A stretch of 64,000 nt of DNA from Rhabdornis inornatus (lineage: Eukaryota; Chordata; Aves; Passeriformes; Rhabdornithidae), in contig VWZS01002273.1 in the NCBI GenBank assembly GCA_013397075.1, forward strand, positions 1 to 64,000. Reading direction: 5' to 3'. The notes below the pieces were generated by a model. That model ran no database searches, was not told the origin of the DNA, and was given only the letters and a program-made list of their open reading frames with translations. Each line of letters begins with the position of its first letter. Within the stretch, counting starts at the first letter, position 1. The position numbers and the translations under genes are program-made. Positions 40,374-53,056 of this stretch are shown piece by piece.

Positions 40374-40490
40374 CCAAAAAAACCCCAAAAGCAACAACGA
40401 AAAAACCCCACCAAAACCCAAACAAACAAACAAAACCAAACCCCCAAAACTAAACAAACAAACAAACAAACAAAAAACCACAAACACCCA
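40374..40490. repeat. A/C-rich CAAA/CCAAA low-complexity tract
   Basis: About 115 bases consisting almost entirely of A and C on the plus strand, with AACCCC words early and a clean CAAA tetranucleotide run near 40450-40472. The 126-codon minus-strand frame at 40107-40487 begins inside this tract and reads as Phe/Leu/Gly/Val-rich peptide; it is an artefact. Confidence 0.9.
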
Positions 40491-41560
40491 AGGAAAATGA
40501 ACAAAAAAGCAGGAAGCTTGTTAAAAATAAGTCAATATGTCAAAATCTTTAAGAAAAGTTCTAGAATATTTAAAAATACCTCATAGTAACCCCAGTAACA
40601 GGTCTTGGTCTAATAAATATCTCCTTATAATAAAGGTTTGAGAAAAGACAAAATGAAGGTAACATGGCTTCCCATGCAAGGTAAAGGGTGCTAATTTGAA
40701 GCAAGAAGATACCCTTCAAAAAGCTGAAGCTATTTACTTAAAAAGGAGAAATAAAAAGGGGAATAAACTCTCTCAGATTCAATAAAAATAATTTAGAAAA
40801 TTAAGAACTAACAAAATCAAGGTAGTATTAAATCCATCCTCAAACACAGGGAAGCCTGACAGAAAGTCTGTAGAGGCAATTGATTATCTGGATGTAAATG
40901 AAACATTTAGAGAAGATAAAAACTTTGCAGTGAAACTTAATGTATTTTTCACGTTAAAGTCCTCTGTGGGAATAAAATCTCACATTTAAGAAACCGTTTT
41001 CCACTGGAACTTGTCAAAGAATATATCTGTGAATGAAATGACAGCACACGTTAAGCAATATATGACAAAAGGAATAGCCAAAAAATTTTGGCAGATCCGG
41101 ACAATAGCAACACTAGAGGTCTGTAGGAGTTCAAAGCAGTAAAATATCTACTAACAGTGTATGATGAAAAAGTAAAGAACTGCTTACATATGAGTAATGA
41201 ACAAATAAACTAGAACTCTTCAGACAGGAAAAAGAGGTAACTTGTTGATAGGTAGGGATACATGTTGGATTTCTACAGAAAGGCAGGATGCCTGGGGAGA
41301 AATCAGCTGTTCACTGTCATTTCTAGTGCAGTAAGTCATGAATTAAAGGTATCAGGAACCAAATACAGGAGAGAAGATTTTTCACTCTGAACTAGTAACC
41401 ATGAAAGCTAATTGCCAAAGTTTGAAGCTTACAGTTCAACTTTTTGGAAAATAAATACGTTCAGGATCCTGAACCACACCAAAAAATACCAGGGAGTGCT
41501 AGGTTTGAAAATAGACAGGTTAAGGATGCCAGCATCAAACAGTGTGCGTGTGTTTGTATA
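40491..41560. other. Unique AT-rich sequence, no gene seen
   Basis: A-rich on the plus strand, with no repeat family or coding signal recognised. Confidence 0.5.
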
Positions 41561-41765
41561 CATACATATCTCTCAAATATACCTATATCTATATATAGTA
41601 GATAGAAAACTGATGCATTGTTTAAAAGCTATATATATGTATAGATAGATATATAATTGATGTATAGTTTAAAAGCTATGTCTATATATAGATAGATATA
41701 TATTAGACATATATATAGAAATAGATGATATAGATATAGATAGATATATATGCATATATAGATAC
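41561..41765. repeat. AT-rich TATA/GATA repeat tract with a 47-base tandem duplication
   Basis: A 200-base stretch of mixed TATA, TATC and GATA words. Inside it, a unit containing GTTTAAAAGCTAT and ending in ATAGATAGATATATA occurs twice head to tail, at 41611-41657 and 41658-41704, with a handful of differences. Confidence 0.88.
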
Positions 41766-43792
41766 AGCAAAATAGAACCCATATATATCCATATATTCCT
41801 ACCAAAAAGTTAAATGAGGAAATGTGAATATGGAAATAGTGGGCTAGAAGAAAATTATGCAGTCACCCTATATCTGCAGCAGACAGCAATAGAATACATA
41901 ATTTAAGAAAATTAGTGAGAGAAGATTCTGTGTACATGTTAGGAGCTAAGAGAGAATCGTTTATTTTCCAGGAACAGCAAAATAGGCTTGACATTTTTAA
42001 ATAATATATTGTAGCTGAGATGAAGAGGCTTTCAAATATGCATCAATGCACACCAACCTGAGCAGACTACAACAAACTAAGTCAATAGGACACTCAGTGA
42101 AGGAGTCAATGTGATTTGCAGTGTTCCTGGTTGAAATGTCATTCAAAATTGATGACAAGATTTCAGACCAAATGCTATCTTAGAACAGTCTTTATCATTC
42201 TCTCTTTGACACTACATCTGGTGGCTTTTGACCCTTCTCAGAAAAGTCATATTTCCAGCTGAAGAATAAACTAATCTCATGACAATGTGTGGAATTAACT
42301 TAATGAAACTGTAGGAAGATAAAAGGTACTTTGGAAAGTCCTCTGTAAAATAAATGACTGTGAGCTAACAATTAGAATCTTAGTACTTCAGCTGCTACTG
42401 AAATACAGGAGAAATAGCTCCTTTTTTTTTTTTTCAATCTTTTCTTGCTCACAGATGGAAGAATCTTTAATCTTTATGTTCTAAATTACTTTAGAACCTT
42501 TATAAAAATAATCACAGATGCTACAAATGCCATTTAGAATATAGCATTATTAAGCCTTTTGGTTTTTGGCTGGCAAATTGCTCAGTTTGCTGTAAAAGCC
42601 CACATTACTTTCCATAAAAATGTTACTTTATTGCTACCACCGCGAGCATTTTGCACAAAGAAATTATTTCTGCTACCTATAACTAGAAGTGTAGTTGGTA
42701 CAAAACTGCTTTGCCATACCCTGGAAATCTGACTTTTGGTGAACTTTTAGTTGGCATTTGGAAAGCCTTGGTTTGACCACATTCTGTGGTGAATCCCAAA
42801 GCAGCTGGCCAGACTCCCCAAGCACCGCAAGAGACCCTGAGGAAGGAAGGTGAAGAAAGTCATATATATGACTGATGGAGGCCATGGTTATGAATATATT
42901 ACCCCTCATAAAAGTGGTATATAACCATATATATTTTAATTTTTTTAAAAAAGAAAACCCTTTTAGTCTCCATTTCTTATATGTTTACATCTGCTGCCAA
43001 TATACTGTATTACTGGTCAGTTCTACATGACAGAAAGAACTGCATTTGGGTGGCAAACCAATACAGATTAATACGGCTGTTTATGACAAAATTCAGGTCA
43101 GTAACTTACACTGTTTTAGAAGGCACCTACTGTTCCTCTGTGCTCATATTCCCTCTGCTCTGTAATAACTAGTGCTAAAACCTCACAACCCTCCCGCCTC
43201 CCTTCCATTCATGACTTTAGAAAATAATCCCATGTATTTACCATGGATATTTTGATGACAAGTGGACTTAAATTCTTCATTCTCCTGTCAAAAATGTGCG
43301 AGAGTGGGAAAAGTACATATATCCAAAATTATTCCTTTGTCACTCTGATAATGTAAGAAATATTTAATGATAAGAATAATGCAATGTTAAGAAATAATAA
43401 ATACATAAAGTGGATTACTACAGGTCCCCCTTTAACCAGTGAACATATTTCCTGTTTATTGTAAACAGCCTAGTCTCAGGCCTACTTGAGAGTTTGGGTC
43501 AAGATAATAATCCTATATAAATAGTATTATATACAGTATATAGTACACTACATATATAGTAAATATATAGACTACTATATCTAAAGAGAAAAGCTGAGCT
43601 GAAAAAACGTTAGCTGAGGTTTAATGAAACAAGCTGAAGCTTCTAGTTGGTGGAATGTTAATCTGTGCAAACAACACTTTAAACATTACTCCGAGAAAAA
43701 TGAGAAGCAAGTGGTTCCTATGTGACATAACAATTACCTAATATATAACTCACAAAGTTACAACACTGCTAGCATTTCAAACTTAAAAACAC

Positions 43793-43837
43793 ACCAACCA
43801 ACCAACCAACCAACCAACCAACCAACCAACCAACCAA
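43793..43837. repeat. (CCAA)n microsatellite
   Basis: About 11 perfect copies of CCAA, the complement of the GGTT motif at 36.2 kb. Confidence 0.97.
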
Positions 43838-45067
43838 ATGAAACAGTGAAACCATCACTGATTAACGTGAAACCATCATGTAAAAAATATAGAGTGGCAG
43901 AGTGTGAGATTAGTGGAGAAGGACCTCCAAAAGCTAGATGGCACATGATGTGGGTCATCATTCCTGTTAAGTGTTAAAAACTCCCAAGCGTTTCATCATA
44001 TCACAAGCAACTCAGCTGTCACCTGAAAGTCAATCCACGTATACTGTGTTCCTATCTTCGAGGCAGCTTGATATTTTTCATAAAACTTGCTATTAGTAAA
44101 TAGTTAAAAGACATTGATGAGAGAACACTTGCTAAATACATTTTTGGGAAAAAATGTAAGGCATGTTTTAAAGTTAAAATAAAGAAGGCTGGAGAGAAGA
44201 GTGAAATAGCTGTGAAGGGCTATAGTGAAATGCTGTAGCTGACTAGATTCTCTTAGGGTCAGGTGCAGGGATTCTCATATCAAAAAATTAAGCAATTTCA
44301 AATTTGTCTGGGCAGGTTTATGGCTTTTTAAATTGTCTTTTTTTTTTCCTTTCCAGGAAGAATATTGATCTTTAAAAATGTTTATTCATGGCATATAAGC
44401 CAAGGCTTGCAGAAATAATTAAGTATTTATTAGATATACAGGATGCAAATACTAGTTGTGGCTTCAGCATGTTCTTTCACGACTTGTATCACAATAAAAT
44501 TATTAAGCAATGCTAATTCACCTGCTGGCAGGCAGCATACTCACAGGTACCATCAGCTTTTCAGTCATAAGGAAATTAAGCATAACATTCTTCAATACAC
44601 AGTAGAACATGTTCTTTCAACCTCTTCTTCAATCAAATCATATTTAGTGAGTAGAGCTCTGTTTTTATCTGGCACTGACCTAACCTCCCTTTGAAGTTCT
44701 CTTTAAGGAGAAATAATGAACTCTTCCTTTATGTAGTGAATGCAGTATGAAATCAGACTGCTGCCTCCTATGGTTTTCCTAGATGACCTTATTTGCATTT
44801 GTCATTACTGTAACTCTAACAATTTACTGATTTTTACAATGGATTTAGATTTTTTTTAAATTAAATTTTAAGTCAGGGAGCTTCGCTAAGTTCAGGCTCA
44901 TGAAGAAAAAATACAAAGATACCTCATTTATTTGGAAAATAATGCCCTCCCTGAGGGAGGGTTTGTCCTGCAGTGCTTGAGAATGAGAGGAATGGGATGG
45001 AAGAAATGACATCACATTGTTATGAATAGGGAAATAACCGACTGCAGCAAATTTTACACTGTAAGAA

Positions 45068-45091
45068 CTGGATGACTTTCCAGTCATCCAG
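45068..45091. repeat. Perfect 10-base inverted repeat (hairpin)
   Basis: CTGGATGACT at 45068-45077 and AGTCATCCAG at 45082-45091 are exact complements separated by TTCC. No T-run follows that would suggest a Pol III or bacterial-style terminator. No function can be assigned. Confidence 0.9.
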
Positions 45092-45797
45092 AAATAGGAT
45101 GTTCTTGAGAGTGCAATCATTGTAGAGCACCATTTGTTTTATCTTTTTATTGACCGTTTGCTTACCCTTTAAGTTAATGTACATGTATATCTGATATGTA
45201 AACCAGCTTTCATATATGCCTTCAAGCAGAGCTTTTCTATGCTTTAATAGAGTACTAGAGATCTGTCTTTCACAAATGTTTCTAATCACTCAGGTTTTAT
45301 TTTTTTTAATAATGTGGAATGGAACATACTTGAATCAACAAGGAAACTCTTAGAAAATCCAGAAGATACCATGATTGGACATGGCATAAACAAGACATTT
45401 GAGGTGGAACTGCCTAGATTTTCTTCTCATGTGGTGATAGTGGTGTCCTCAAAGAAGATAAAAGTCTTTTACAGAAAAAAAAAATTAAAAAATCTTTTAA
45501 TTCTTCATCCACTATGTTCTTGTACTTCTGCCAGGTTTGATTATATTTCTGCATCTGGCTTATTGTAAACTCTGGCTGGTGTTCTCTATGAAGTCTGTAG
45601 CTGGTCTGCTCAACTATATAAATTCTCTGCTTACCTTTGGACAGAAGTTTCTTTGGTCAGTGGTAAATGTGTCAATCTCTTTGTCCTAAAGATCCTTTAA
45701 AACTTTCTTTCCATGCATAGGCTCAGTTTTAATCCTGAAGAGAGAAGTGTCTTCCCCCTCTTACACAAGGTCTCAGATAGCCCAGACATGACTGTTT

Positions 45798-45850
45798 GAA
45801 GGAAGGAAGGAAGGAAGGAAGAAAGGAAGGAAGAAAGAAAGAAAGAAAGG
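45798..45850. repeat. (GGAA)n/(GAAA)n microsatellite
   Basis: A purine-only tract of GGAA units passing into GAAA units on the plus strand. Confidence 0.96.
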
Positions 45851-46536
45851 GTTTAAAAATATAAGCAGATTTAAAATGTATTTTAAAATATTACCTGTCA
45901 CAGATAAAAACATGAACACTCTCTGCATCCTGACAAAAGGGCAACTCGCAAATAGTTTTTATTCTATTGGGCAGAATAGCTTGAGCGTGCAGATTTTTTT
46001 CTTAAGAACTCAATGAAATCAGTCAAATATAGAATAATTGCACTAACATGGCAAGCCATCAGGTATATTCCCATCCACTCCTCATGGCTTATTTCTGCTT
46101 GCCTCCAAAAAAGCTTGACAAAAGTGCCCTACTGAACTTAATTCATATAAAGTCCAAGAACTTCTCAACTGTGACAGTGAATGACCTTTTTGTCACTACT
46201 TCAATGTAAATAGTTTGTTCTGAAGCAACTCCTTCTAGCAGAAACATCTTCTTTAAAGGACATATTGCTCCACTAGATTTTGAGATAATGTAAGTGATAC
46301 GAGGTAATGAAATTCACACTGGGTCTGCTATAGATTGTGGGTCTTTTTCAAAGGAAATTATTTTAAAAGAATTTATTAAATTATTTTCTCATGAGATGAT
46401 AGAAATTTGGAGATTGTACTAGATGAGTTTTAAACCTAAACAATTCTTACATAGATGATATATGATCTCATATATTTTCTTATACTTTTATTTATATGTA
46501 TGGTTTTATATGTGTGTGATCTTATATTTTTCTTAT

Positions 46537-46573
46537 TTATCTATATGATTATATAAATATATATATATATATN
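46537..46573. repeat. TA-rich run ending in one ambiguous base
   Basis: A TATA-rich run ends in about 16 bases of AT dinucleotide and a single N at 46573. The repeat length is probably unresolved in the assembly. Confidence 0.9.
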
Positions 46574-49500
46574 AAAGACTATTTGCATTCAGAGACCTTG
46601 TTTTTGGAGTCTCTTTGACCTTAAAAATCTGTTATGCAAAGGTCTTCAAAACAAGATTTTTTGATAAAAACATCACCTATTACAGACATTTTAGAGCATG
46701 ACAAATGTTATCTTGAATAAATGCCATGAGATTTTTGAGAGAAACCTCAGAAATATTTGAGTCAATTAAATGCGAATAATTATAGATGTCAGCTGATTTG
46801 CAACCCACAAACCCCTAGCATTTATCAGACTTCTCTACATCAGCACAGGAAAGTTTTGCAGGCACACATGTATCAGCTCAACTCCCAGAAGAGCTGTGCA
46901 CTCTTGCGGCCAACCTGAGTGGGTCTCCCTGTTTACATTGATATGGATAAGAGAGCTTTAGCACTTTTTCTCAGACTGACATTTGATCTAGCTTTAGATT
47001 GATAAGAGAGAAAGAAAGATAATGGTCAAGTTACAGCCATATTTCTTTAAGCCAGAAGCCAGAGGTTTTGGGGGTTTAGAATTTGTCTCTTGGCTCCTTG
47101 TTTTCAGCCAGAAGAATAAAAGGTCTGAAAGGGAAGGTTTTGAACCTTACAATAAGAAATTCTGTTTCTGGATTTATGATTTGACATACACCTAGTTTCA
47201 AAGGAGCCATTTCGGAGAATCCTTTTCCCCGTTGACTTCATCAGAGATAAAACTGTGCCTAGGGAAACAACTAAGGAAGTCCTTTAAAAATCAAACACAT
47301 GTCTTTCTAAGATGTTAAGCTTGAAAAATACCATAGGAAAAACTCAGAGACTCAAAATATGAAGCCCAGGCAAAACAAAATAGTTAAAAATGAGTTTGTT
47401 TTAAAGAAAATGCTTAAAAGCAGAAATATTTCAGACAGGTAGATTCAAAGTATGTTCAGTATTCAGTCAAATGCTCTCTTTATTCTAAGAAGTGTGTTTT
47501 CAGTCTGGTCACACTGTTCCATTACAGAAATGTTCTGAAAACTACTGTGGTGTGTTATCTGGTAAACTCTTAACCTTTTATAAGGAAAGAGGCAACATTT
47601 ACATCTAAAAAAGCAGTTTCCACTCCAAAAGGAGAACTGAAGAAGGTATTAACCTGTTTAAAATCTGACTATCTGACATAATACAGAAAGGTATAGAATT
47701 ACTAAGACACAGTCTTAATCTTACGAATAAGTTCTTAGCACTTCTGAGAAGAGTTGCTTCTGGACTGTATTATTCCGGAGAAAGATTCAGTGCTCACTCA
47801 TAATCAGAGGAGTACTATAAATAAGACAGCATTTCTGGTGTAAAGAGTCAAGCTGGCAGCTGCATAGGTAGGTAGATAAGAATTCTTTTTGTAGTTGGTA
47901 TAGTATTTTGAACTTTGTAGAAACAAAAATTGAGCTATGGTTGTTTCTCGAGTGCATAGAGAAGAAAAGTCTTGAGACAAAACAGTAGAGATGGTCTCAT
48001 CAGTGCCAAGCAGGGGGCCAAGGTAATTTTGTGCTTGCTTCTGGTCACTCCTCATACAGTGAAATTACATAATTATTGCTGCCTTATACATACTTGAGAT
48101 GTCTAAGGAATATGAAACGAATTGGTTTAAAAAAATGGAAAACCTAGCAACAAGAGAAGTACTTTTTTCTTTAGTCTTTGTAGCAGTAAACTTTTCATTC
48201 TTAAGAAATGCATTAAGCTTTTGTTCCTGAAAGAAGTTACTTAAGTGTAGTCCTAATTAGAACTTTTGAAGTCGCTGATGCTGCTTTATTAATGACACAG
48301 ACCAGTCAACCTTTGCTCTAATTTTTAAAATGGATATTTTAAAAACACAGAATTCAAAAACCAAAATAAAACCCAGTTTTGTTAACATAACTTTAAAAAT
48401 AAAAAAATCAAAACTTTATTAGTTTTGAAACATTTGGTGTATTTGTTCAGGGAATTAATGGTCAAAGTCAATGGGAATTTCTTCATCACTGTAGTTACCT
48501 GCTCCACTGAACATCAAAATAAGATTTCTGATATTTGAGGGGTTTTTTTCCTTTCAATTGGTCATTATAAAAAATATGGAATTTCAGACTGTCTTAATCA
48601 AAAGTCAGAGTCAAAAGTAATAACTTTGCTAAAATGAAGAAGGAAGTAGCTGTTCATTATTTACTATGAGACAACATAGAAGAAACAGGATGGTGTATTT
48701 AACACAGACATGATTCTGAAGAAAAATGCATAATAAAATTAGTTCCTTTATCTTTTATATCCTGTTGTGTTGTCCTATTGCAGAAATGTGTTAGTGGAAG
48801 ATTCTGGCTGGCCAAAGAAATTCCTTTCATGACAGCTTCCTTCAATATGGCCACATCCTTAAATTGGAATTTGTAATTCCTTATCAGCAAAATGTATATT
48901 GGCAATATAATATTGAATATATTACATTGTTTGCAGCAAACCCTCAACTTAGTAGAAGCCATGTTTGATTTTCTCAAACCTGCACAGGTTAATTAAACTT
49001 TGTGGCCCAAATGAATATAAAAATTACAGGTGCGCTGTACCTGAATATTGCCATACACCAGGATTTTCTTGTAATTCTCTTAACATTTCTGTGAGGTAAA
49101 TGAATCTCATTGCATGCAGAACTCAGATTCATCCAAAAAAGGTGTAGCTCAACTGAAAATCCTGAAAGTAGAGAGAATTCAACCACAAGATTATGAACTC
49201 CTGGGAAGCTTTGAAACTCCAAAAAGATTTCACAAATCAATATATTTTATCCTGATAGCATTTGCCCTTAGTGAAATGAATTCTTGAAGGAAGATTTTCA
49301 GCAAAGGCTTGGGGACAATGTTTTCCATAGGAAGTCTCTTTTTGACTAAATCTGTGGCAGCCTTGCCCTAAAAATTTTAGGTTTACTGAATGTATTTTAA
49401 CTCCAATGACATGCATGAAATTATATTAAAAAAATATTACTTTGAAAATGAGACATCTAACTTAGAAATTATTCTTTTTCTAGTCTTTACTGAGGCCTAC

Positions 49501-51592
49501 CAAATACCTGCTTAACATTTCATTTTATAATGAAATAACAAAAAGTAACAAAAGATTTTCACTGCTTACATGCCCAACCTGTAGTATTGTACCAAATTAG
49601 TTCAGCTTCTGTTCCAATTATGTCCTTGATATCAGAGATAAATGATAAATAGGGATCTGTATGGGAAGCATAATAGAATCCATCATTAATAAATGACACT
49701 GATATATAGATGTCAAAGAAGCCATTCTTGGATTAACAGATGTGGTCACATCAGGACTATCAGCAGGAACAGATTGTTTTGGGCTGCAGGTGAGAAAATA
49801 ATTCACAGATAATTATTTAATTGATGTCCTCTGTCTCTGCAGTTGCCTTCCAAAGTCTTTCTTGCCACTGCTTTTTTTTCAGAGGTGGAAGAGTTAGAAT
49901 GACAGGCACTGGGGCTTTTGAGTACTCAAGGAGCAGCAGTAGATGGAAAGTGACAAGGGCACACTCTGACCATTTAAAGCCTGTGCTTTCCTAGGTCCTA
50001 CAGACGTTGTTTGATTCATTCTTGGGAGTGTATTTATTTTCCTGCTGCAAAGTTGCAGTTTTGTCACATTAAGGAGAGATGGCCTTTTGAAAGGGTCCAA
50101 GGTCTCCAGTGGGGTACTCTTTCATGTGACAGACTATTTCCATGTGTGATCCAAATGCTTGCTTCCTGTCACAATATGAAATACTAACAGAACAAAACCA
50201 AAAATATTCCTGAAAAATGGCCATGAAGTTAAAGGCAGGAAAACAGCAGGGCAAGCTGATTTTGTAGTTTTCAAAGTTTTTGTAGTTTTGTAGTTTTTTG
50301 TAGTTTTTGTAGTTTTGTTTCCGTGAAACTTTTGACTGTCTCCATTTCCCCTCTTACAGGATTGAACCCTTTTCCAGCAGCACAGGCTTCTGGTAAGTGA
50401 TGAGGGAGTTGTGGTTCATCACAAATACTGCAGTAGAAAGGGGAAGAGAGGTACATAAAATGAAAGTGATTACTCCTTCTCTCAGGATAGAATAGCAAAA
50501 TAGATACAGTAATTTAAATAGGAAGGAGAGGAACGATAAAACTAATTTTCTCATTATTCCTATATATTCGGAGAATAGCAATATTAAGAAGTGCTACACT
50601 GTGTGCTTTTACAAAGGAAGATGATAAGATATTCTCATATCTAAATTTAAATTACAGCATTATATAATCTAGGTGTCTTTTGGTGATTTAGAATAGTTCA
50701 CAAACACAAGATTTGCAAGACAGGTGAAGCCAGACCTAGAAAAATCATTACCAATCTACTAACTCTTAAGCATTAATAATTAACTAACACCTATATCCTT
50801 CAAAAACTTCTGTCAGGCACCTTTATCAAAAGAGTTGATACACAGATAAATATGACAGCATTTTTCTGATCATGTTTAATGCCTAAGATGTCCATAACTA
50901 TTCAGGAATAAATGCAGTAAGCTATTATATATATATATATATGCCTTAAGTTTAAAGTTAAAGTGTGTCAGTGATTAAAACATGTACTTCTGTTGAATCA
51001 AGTTAGTCAGAATGTTTAAACTCTGATATCCTAACAACATAAAAGTCAGATTGGAATAAAACAATATGTTTTAATTCTGCTAAGGTTTTTGTTAAACGTC
51101 AAATGAAATCTTCTGGAATTTATATTTCAAATTTGAAAAATCATCTGTCCATTAAATATTGTTAGCTGAAAATTTCTAAGCATTTTCTGTAGAAAGCTAG
51201 TTTTAAAAATTTCTATAAAAATTAATAGCATAATAGCATCATTTCATAAACTGTGCTACTTTACATAATATAAATATGCTTTAAAATGAGATGATCAATA
51301 TGGGCCATTTGAATAACTTTGAATAGCTGTAAAAGACACCGTAATGAAAAAAATTGTGTTATAATTTGGGGTGATTTACTTGAGATAAAGCTCAGGTGAG
51401 CTCAAGGTAGCATGTTTTTCTGAGAAGAAAGGTTTGCTATGACAAGCTGTGTGAGTGTAGTCACACCGAGCATTAGAAGCTGACATGGTCTTAGAAGAGA
51501 AGTTTAATGTACAGAGGACCAGGATTTTTAGAATATAATTCAGCTCGGTTCTCTTTTCCTTTTGAAATTTACAAACAAAGTCTCTCTGCATT
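46574..51592. other. Unique AT-rich sequence, no gene seen
   Basis: Five kilobases without a recognised transposon. It includes the TTTTGTAG array and a TA run at 50926-50942. Several 60-90 codon frames are present on the minus strand, none with a recognisable domain. Confidence 0.5.
50259..50321. repeat. TTTTGTAG short tandem array
   Basis: About five copies of an octamer-like unit TTTTGTAG, with T-number variation between copies. Confidence 0.88.
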
Positions 51593-52274
51593 TGTGACAA
51601 CAAAGTCATTTAACCATGTAAGAGTCGGTCTGGAGTTTCCCTCATATGCCTCACAACCATTGTGAGGATTGAGGCTATCCCAAGGACCCCCCACCCTCTT
51701 CGGGACAGGAGTTCTGGCCTGGCCAAGGTGGATGCTGGCCAAGGGACTGTTTGCTGGTGCCCTGTGCTCGCTGTGCTGTCCACGGTACAGTGCCTTTGAA
51801 CAGGTACTGTGCCTACACTGCTCTTGAGCAGGCACTAGCTGGAGCAGCAGGTTCTGTAACCTGTCTCGGAGCACCTCACAAGGGCCCATAAATCTCCCCA
51901 CGTCTTGGCCAGACACCACTCACTTTGGAAAAGGACTATAATAAAGTGACCCTCTGGAGAAGCCTTTGAGATGTCCCCACAGCAGACATGTCTATTGGCT
52001 GGGACCATGAGGACACTGGAGTCTATTGGACCAGACCACAAGAACATCCGTCTCACCTGTTGGGAGCTATTCCCTATTCCCCCCTTTCTCTCTCTCTCTC
52101 TTTAGTTTGTTTCCTTTAACTCTCCCTCTATTACAAAACTGAGTTATTGGGGCTCAATAAAAGTGCATTTCTGATTTGAGCAAACTGACTTGTCCCCTGT
52201 TTTTGTCTTTTGCACCTTTGAGACCAAAAACGAGCCATCACAACTCCTGCCTGTGTTGACAGCGGATCGTGACA
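51593..52274 (+). mobile_element. Solo LTR of an endogenous retrovirus
   Basis: A GC-richer block of about 680 bases stands out from the AT-rich flanks. It begins TGTGACAAC and ends CGTGACA, giving imperfect TGTGAC...GTCACA-type inverted ends. A TATA-like TATAATAAA lies at 51937-51945. A clear poly(A) signal AATAAA at 52156-52161 is followed by TG/T-rich sequence. A CT microsatellite run lies between them (about 52083-52104). This U3-R-U5 order puts sense on the plus strand. A perfect eight-base stem with a three-base loop sits near its start (51649-51667). Several CpGs survive. No target-site duplication is obvious, so the ends may be a few bases off. No gag, pol or env is adjacent. Antisense frames 51569-51919 and 51835-52056 are not genes. 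Confidence 0.72.
52156..52161 (+). promoter_or_regulatory. LTR polyadenylation signal
   Basis: AATAAA in the context CTCAATAAAAG, a usual retroviral arrangement, about 220 bases after the TATA-like box of the same LTR. Confidence 0.7.
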
Positions 52275-53056
52275 AACTGTAAGAAAAAATGGGACAGAAG
52301 GCAAACTATGCTACGCATCTGTCTCCTCCAACCTCTATTTTTTCAGGTCTTCAGAGGTAATGAAGCACTTCTAAGCACCAGTACCCTAACCACTAGCCTT
52401 CTTTCTCAGATCACTGGTCCTAAACTTTACATCAGAAAGACCAAGAAATATCACTATGAGCTTGTTGGGCATATTCTGGGTCTCTGTGTCCCAGGTGCCT
52501 GAAAAATTTGGAGCTTAGATGTGTATCTGGTCAGTAGTCACTTATTCTGATTTGAATACTGCTCGTTTGGTCTGAGTGGAGAGATCAACAATGGAAGGTG
52601 AACCCTAAAACACAGTGCCCTATGTTTAATATACCACGGTTTGGTTGTGTTGACTGAACAAGACTCTAGCAATCATTTTAAATTATCTATGCCTAGCAGA
52701 CAGTAAATTGACAAGACACTTAGTTTATTTTTGGAATTTGAGACTTAAAACAGAAACAGCTAACTGCAGCAAGATTTCCCCTTTGAACAAGTTATCCTTT
52801 CCTTTACAGAAAAAGAAAGCCAACAAAACACAAAAAAACTAAGAAAGAAAACAAACAAACAATGCCTAAACAAAACCAAATAAACAACAGAAAAAACCTA
52901 AACAAACATAAAAACCACTCCAATAACCCAAATAAACAAACAAACAACCTCTCCACCACCACCCCCAAACTAAAACCAAAACCAAAACAAAGCAGGAAGG
53001 GTAAAAAAATATACAAAGAAATATTTAAGAATTTGCTGTGTTATTTAGGGAGTTGT
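52275..53056. other. Short unique stretch plus A/C-rich tract
   Basis: Unique AT-rich DNA up to about 52800, then the low-complexity tract listed separately. Nothing retroviral is recognisable between the two LTRs on either side, and they belong to different families, so they do not form a provirus. Confidence 0.6.
52807..52998. repeat. A/C-rich CAAA-type low-complexity tract
   Basis: About 190 bases almost devoid of G on the plus strand, with CAAA runs and a CCACCACC block near 52955. The overlapping frames at 52804-53016 (minus, Phe/Leu-rich) and 52862-53131 (plus, Asn/Lys-rich) are artefacts of composition. Confidence 0.92.

Larger units (their letters stand above)
41766..46572. other. 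Unique AT-rich sequence, no gene seen
   Basis: No transposon recognised. Small items are a T13 run (42422-42434), a TATA-rich patch (43512-43581), the CCAA and GGAA/GAAA microsatellites, a perfect hairpin at 45068-45091, and a TA run just before the single N. Confidence 0.5.

Noticed and set aside
40107..40487. Minus-strand 126-codon frame rich in Phe, Leu, Gly and Val
   Set aside because: It begins inside an A/C-rich low-complexity tract read on the opposite strand.
48450..48500. Words such as AAAGTCAATGGGAATTT resembling an ancient amniote repeat
   Set aside because: The resemblance covers only about 20 bases and was recalled from memory; too short to call an element.
51569..51919. Minus-strand 116-codon frame
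   Set aside because: It lies antisense in a solo LTR; LTRs of this size do not encode such a protein and no motif is seen.
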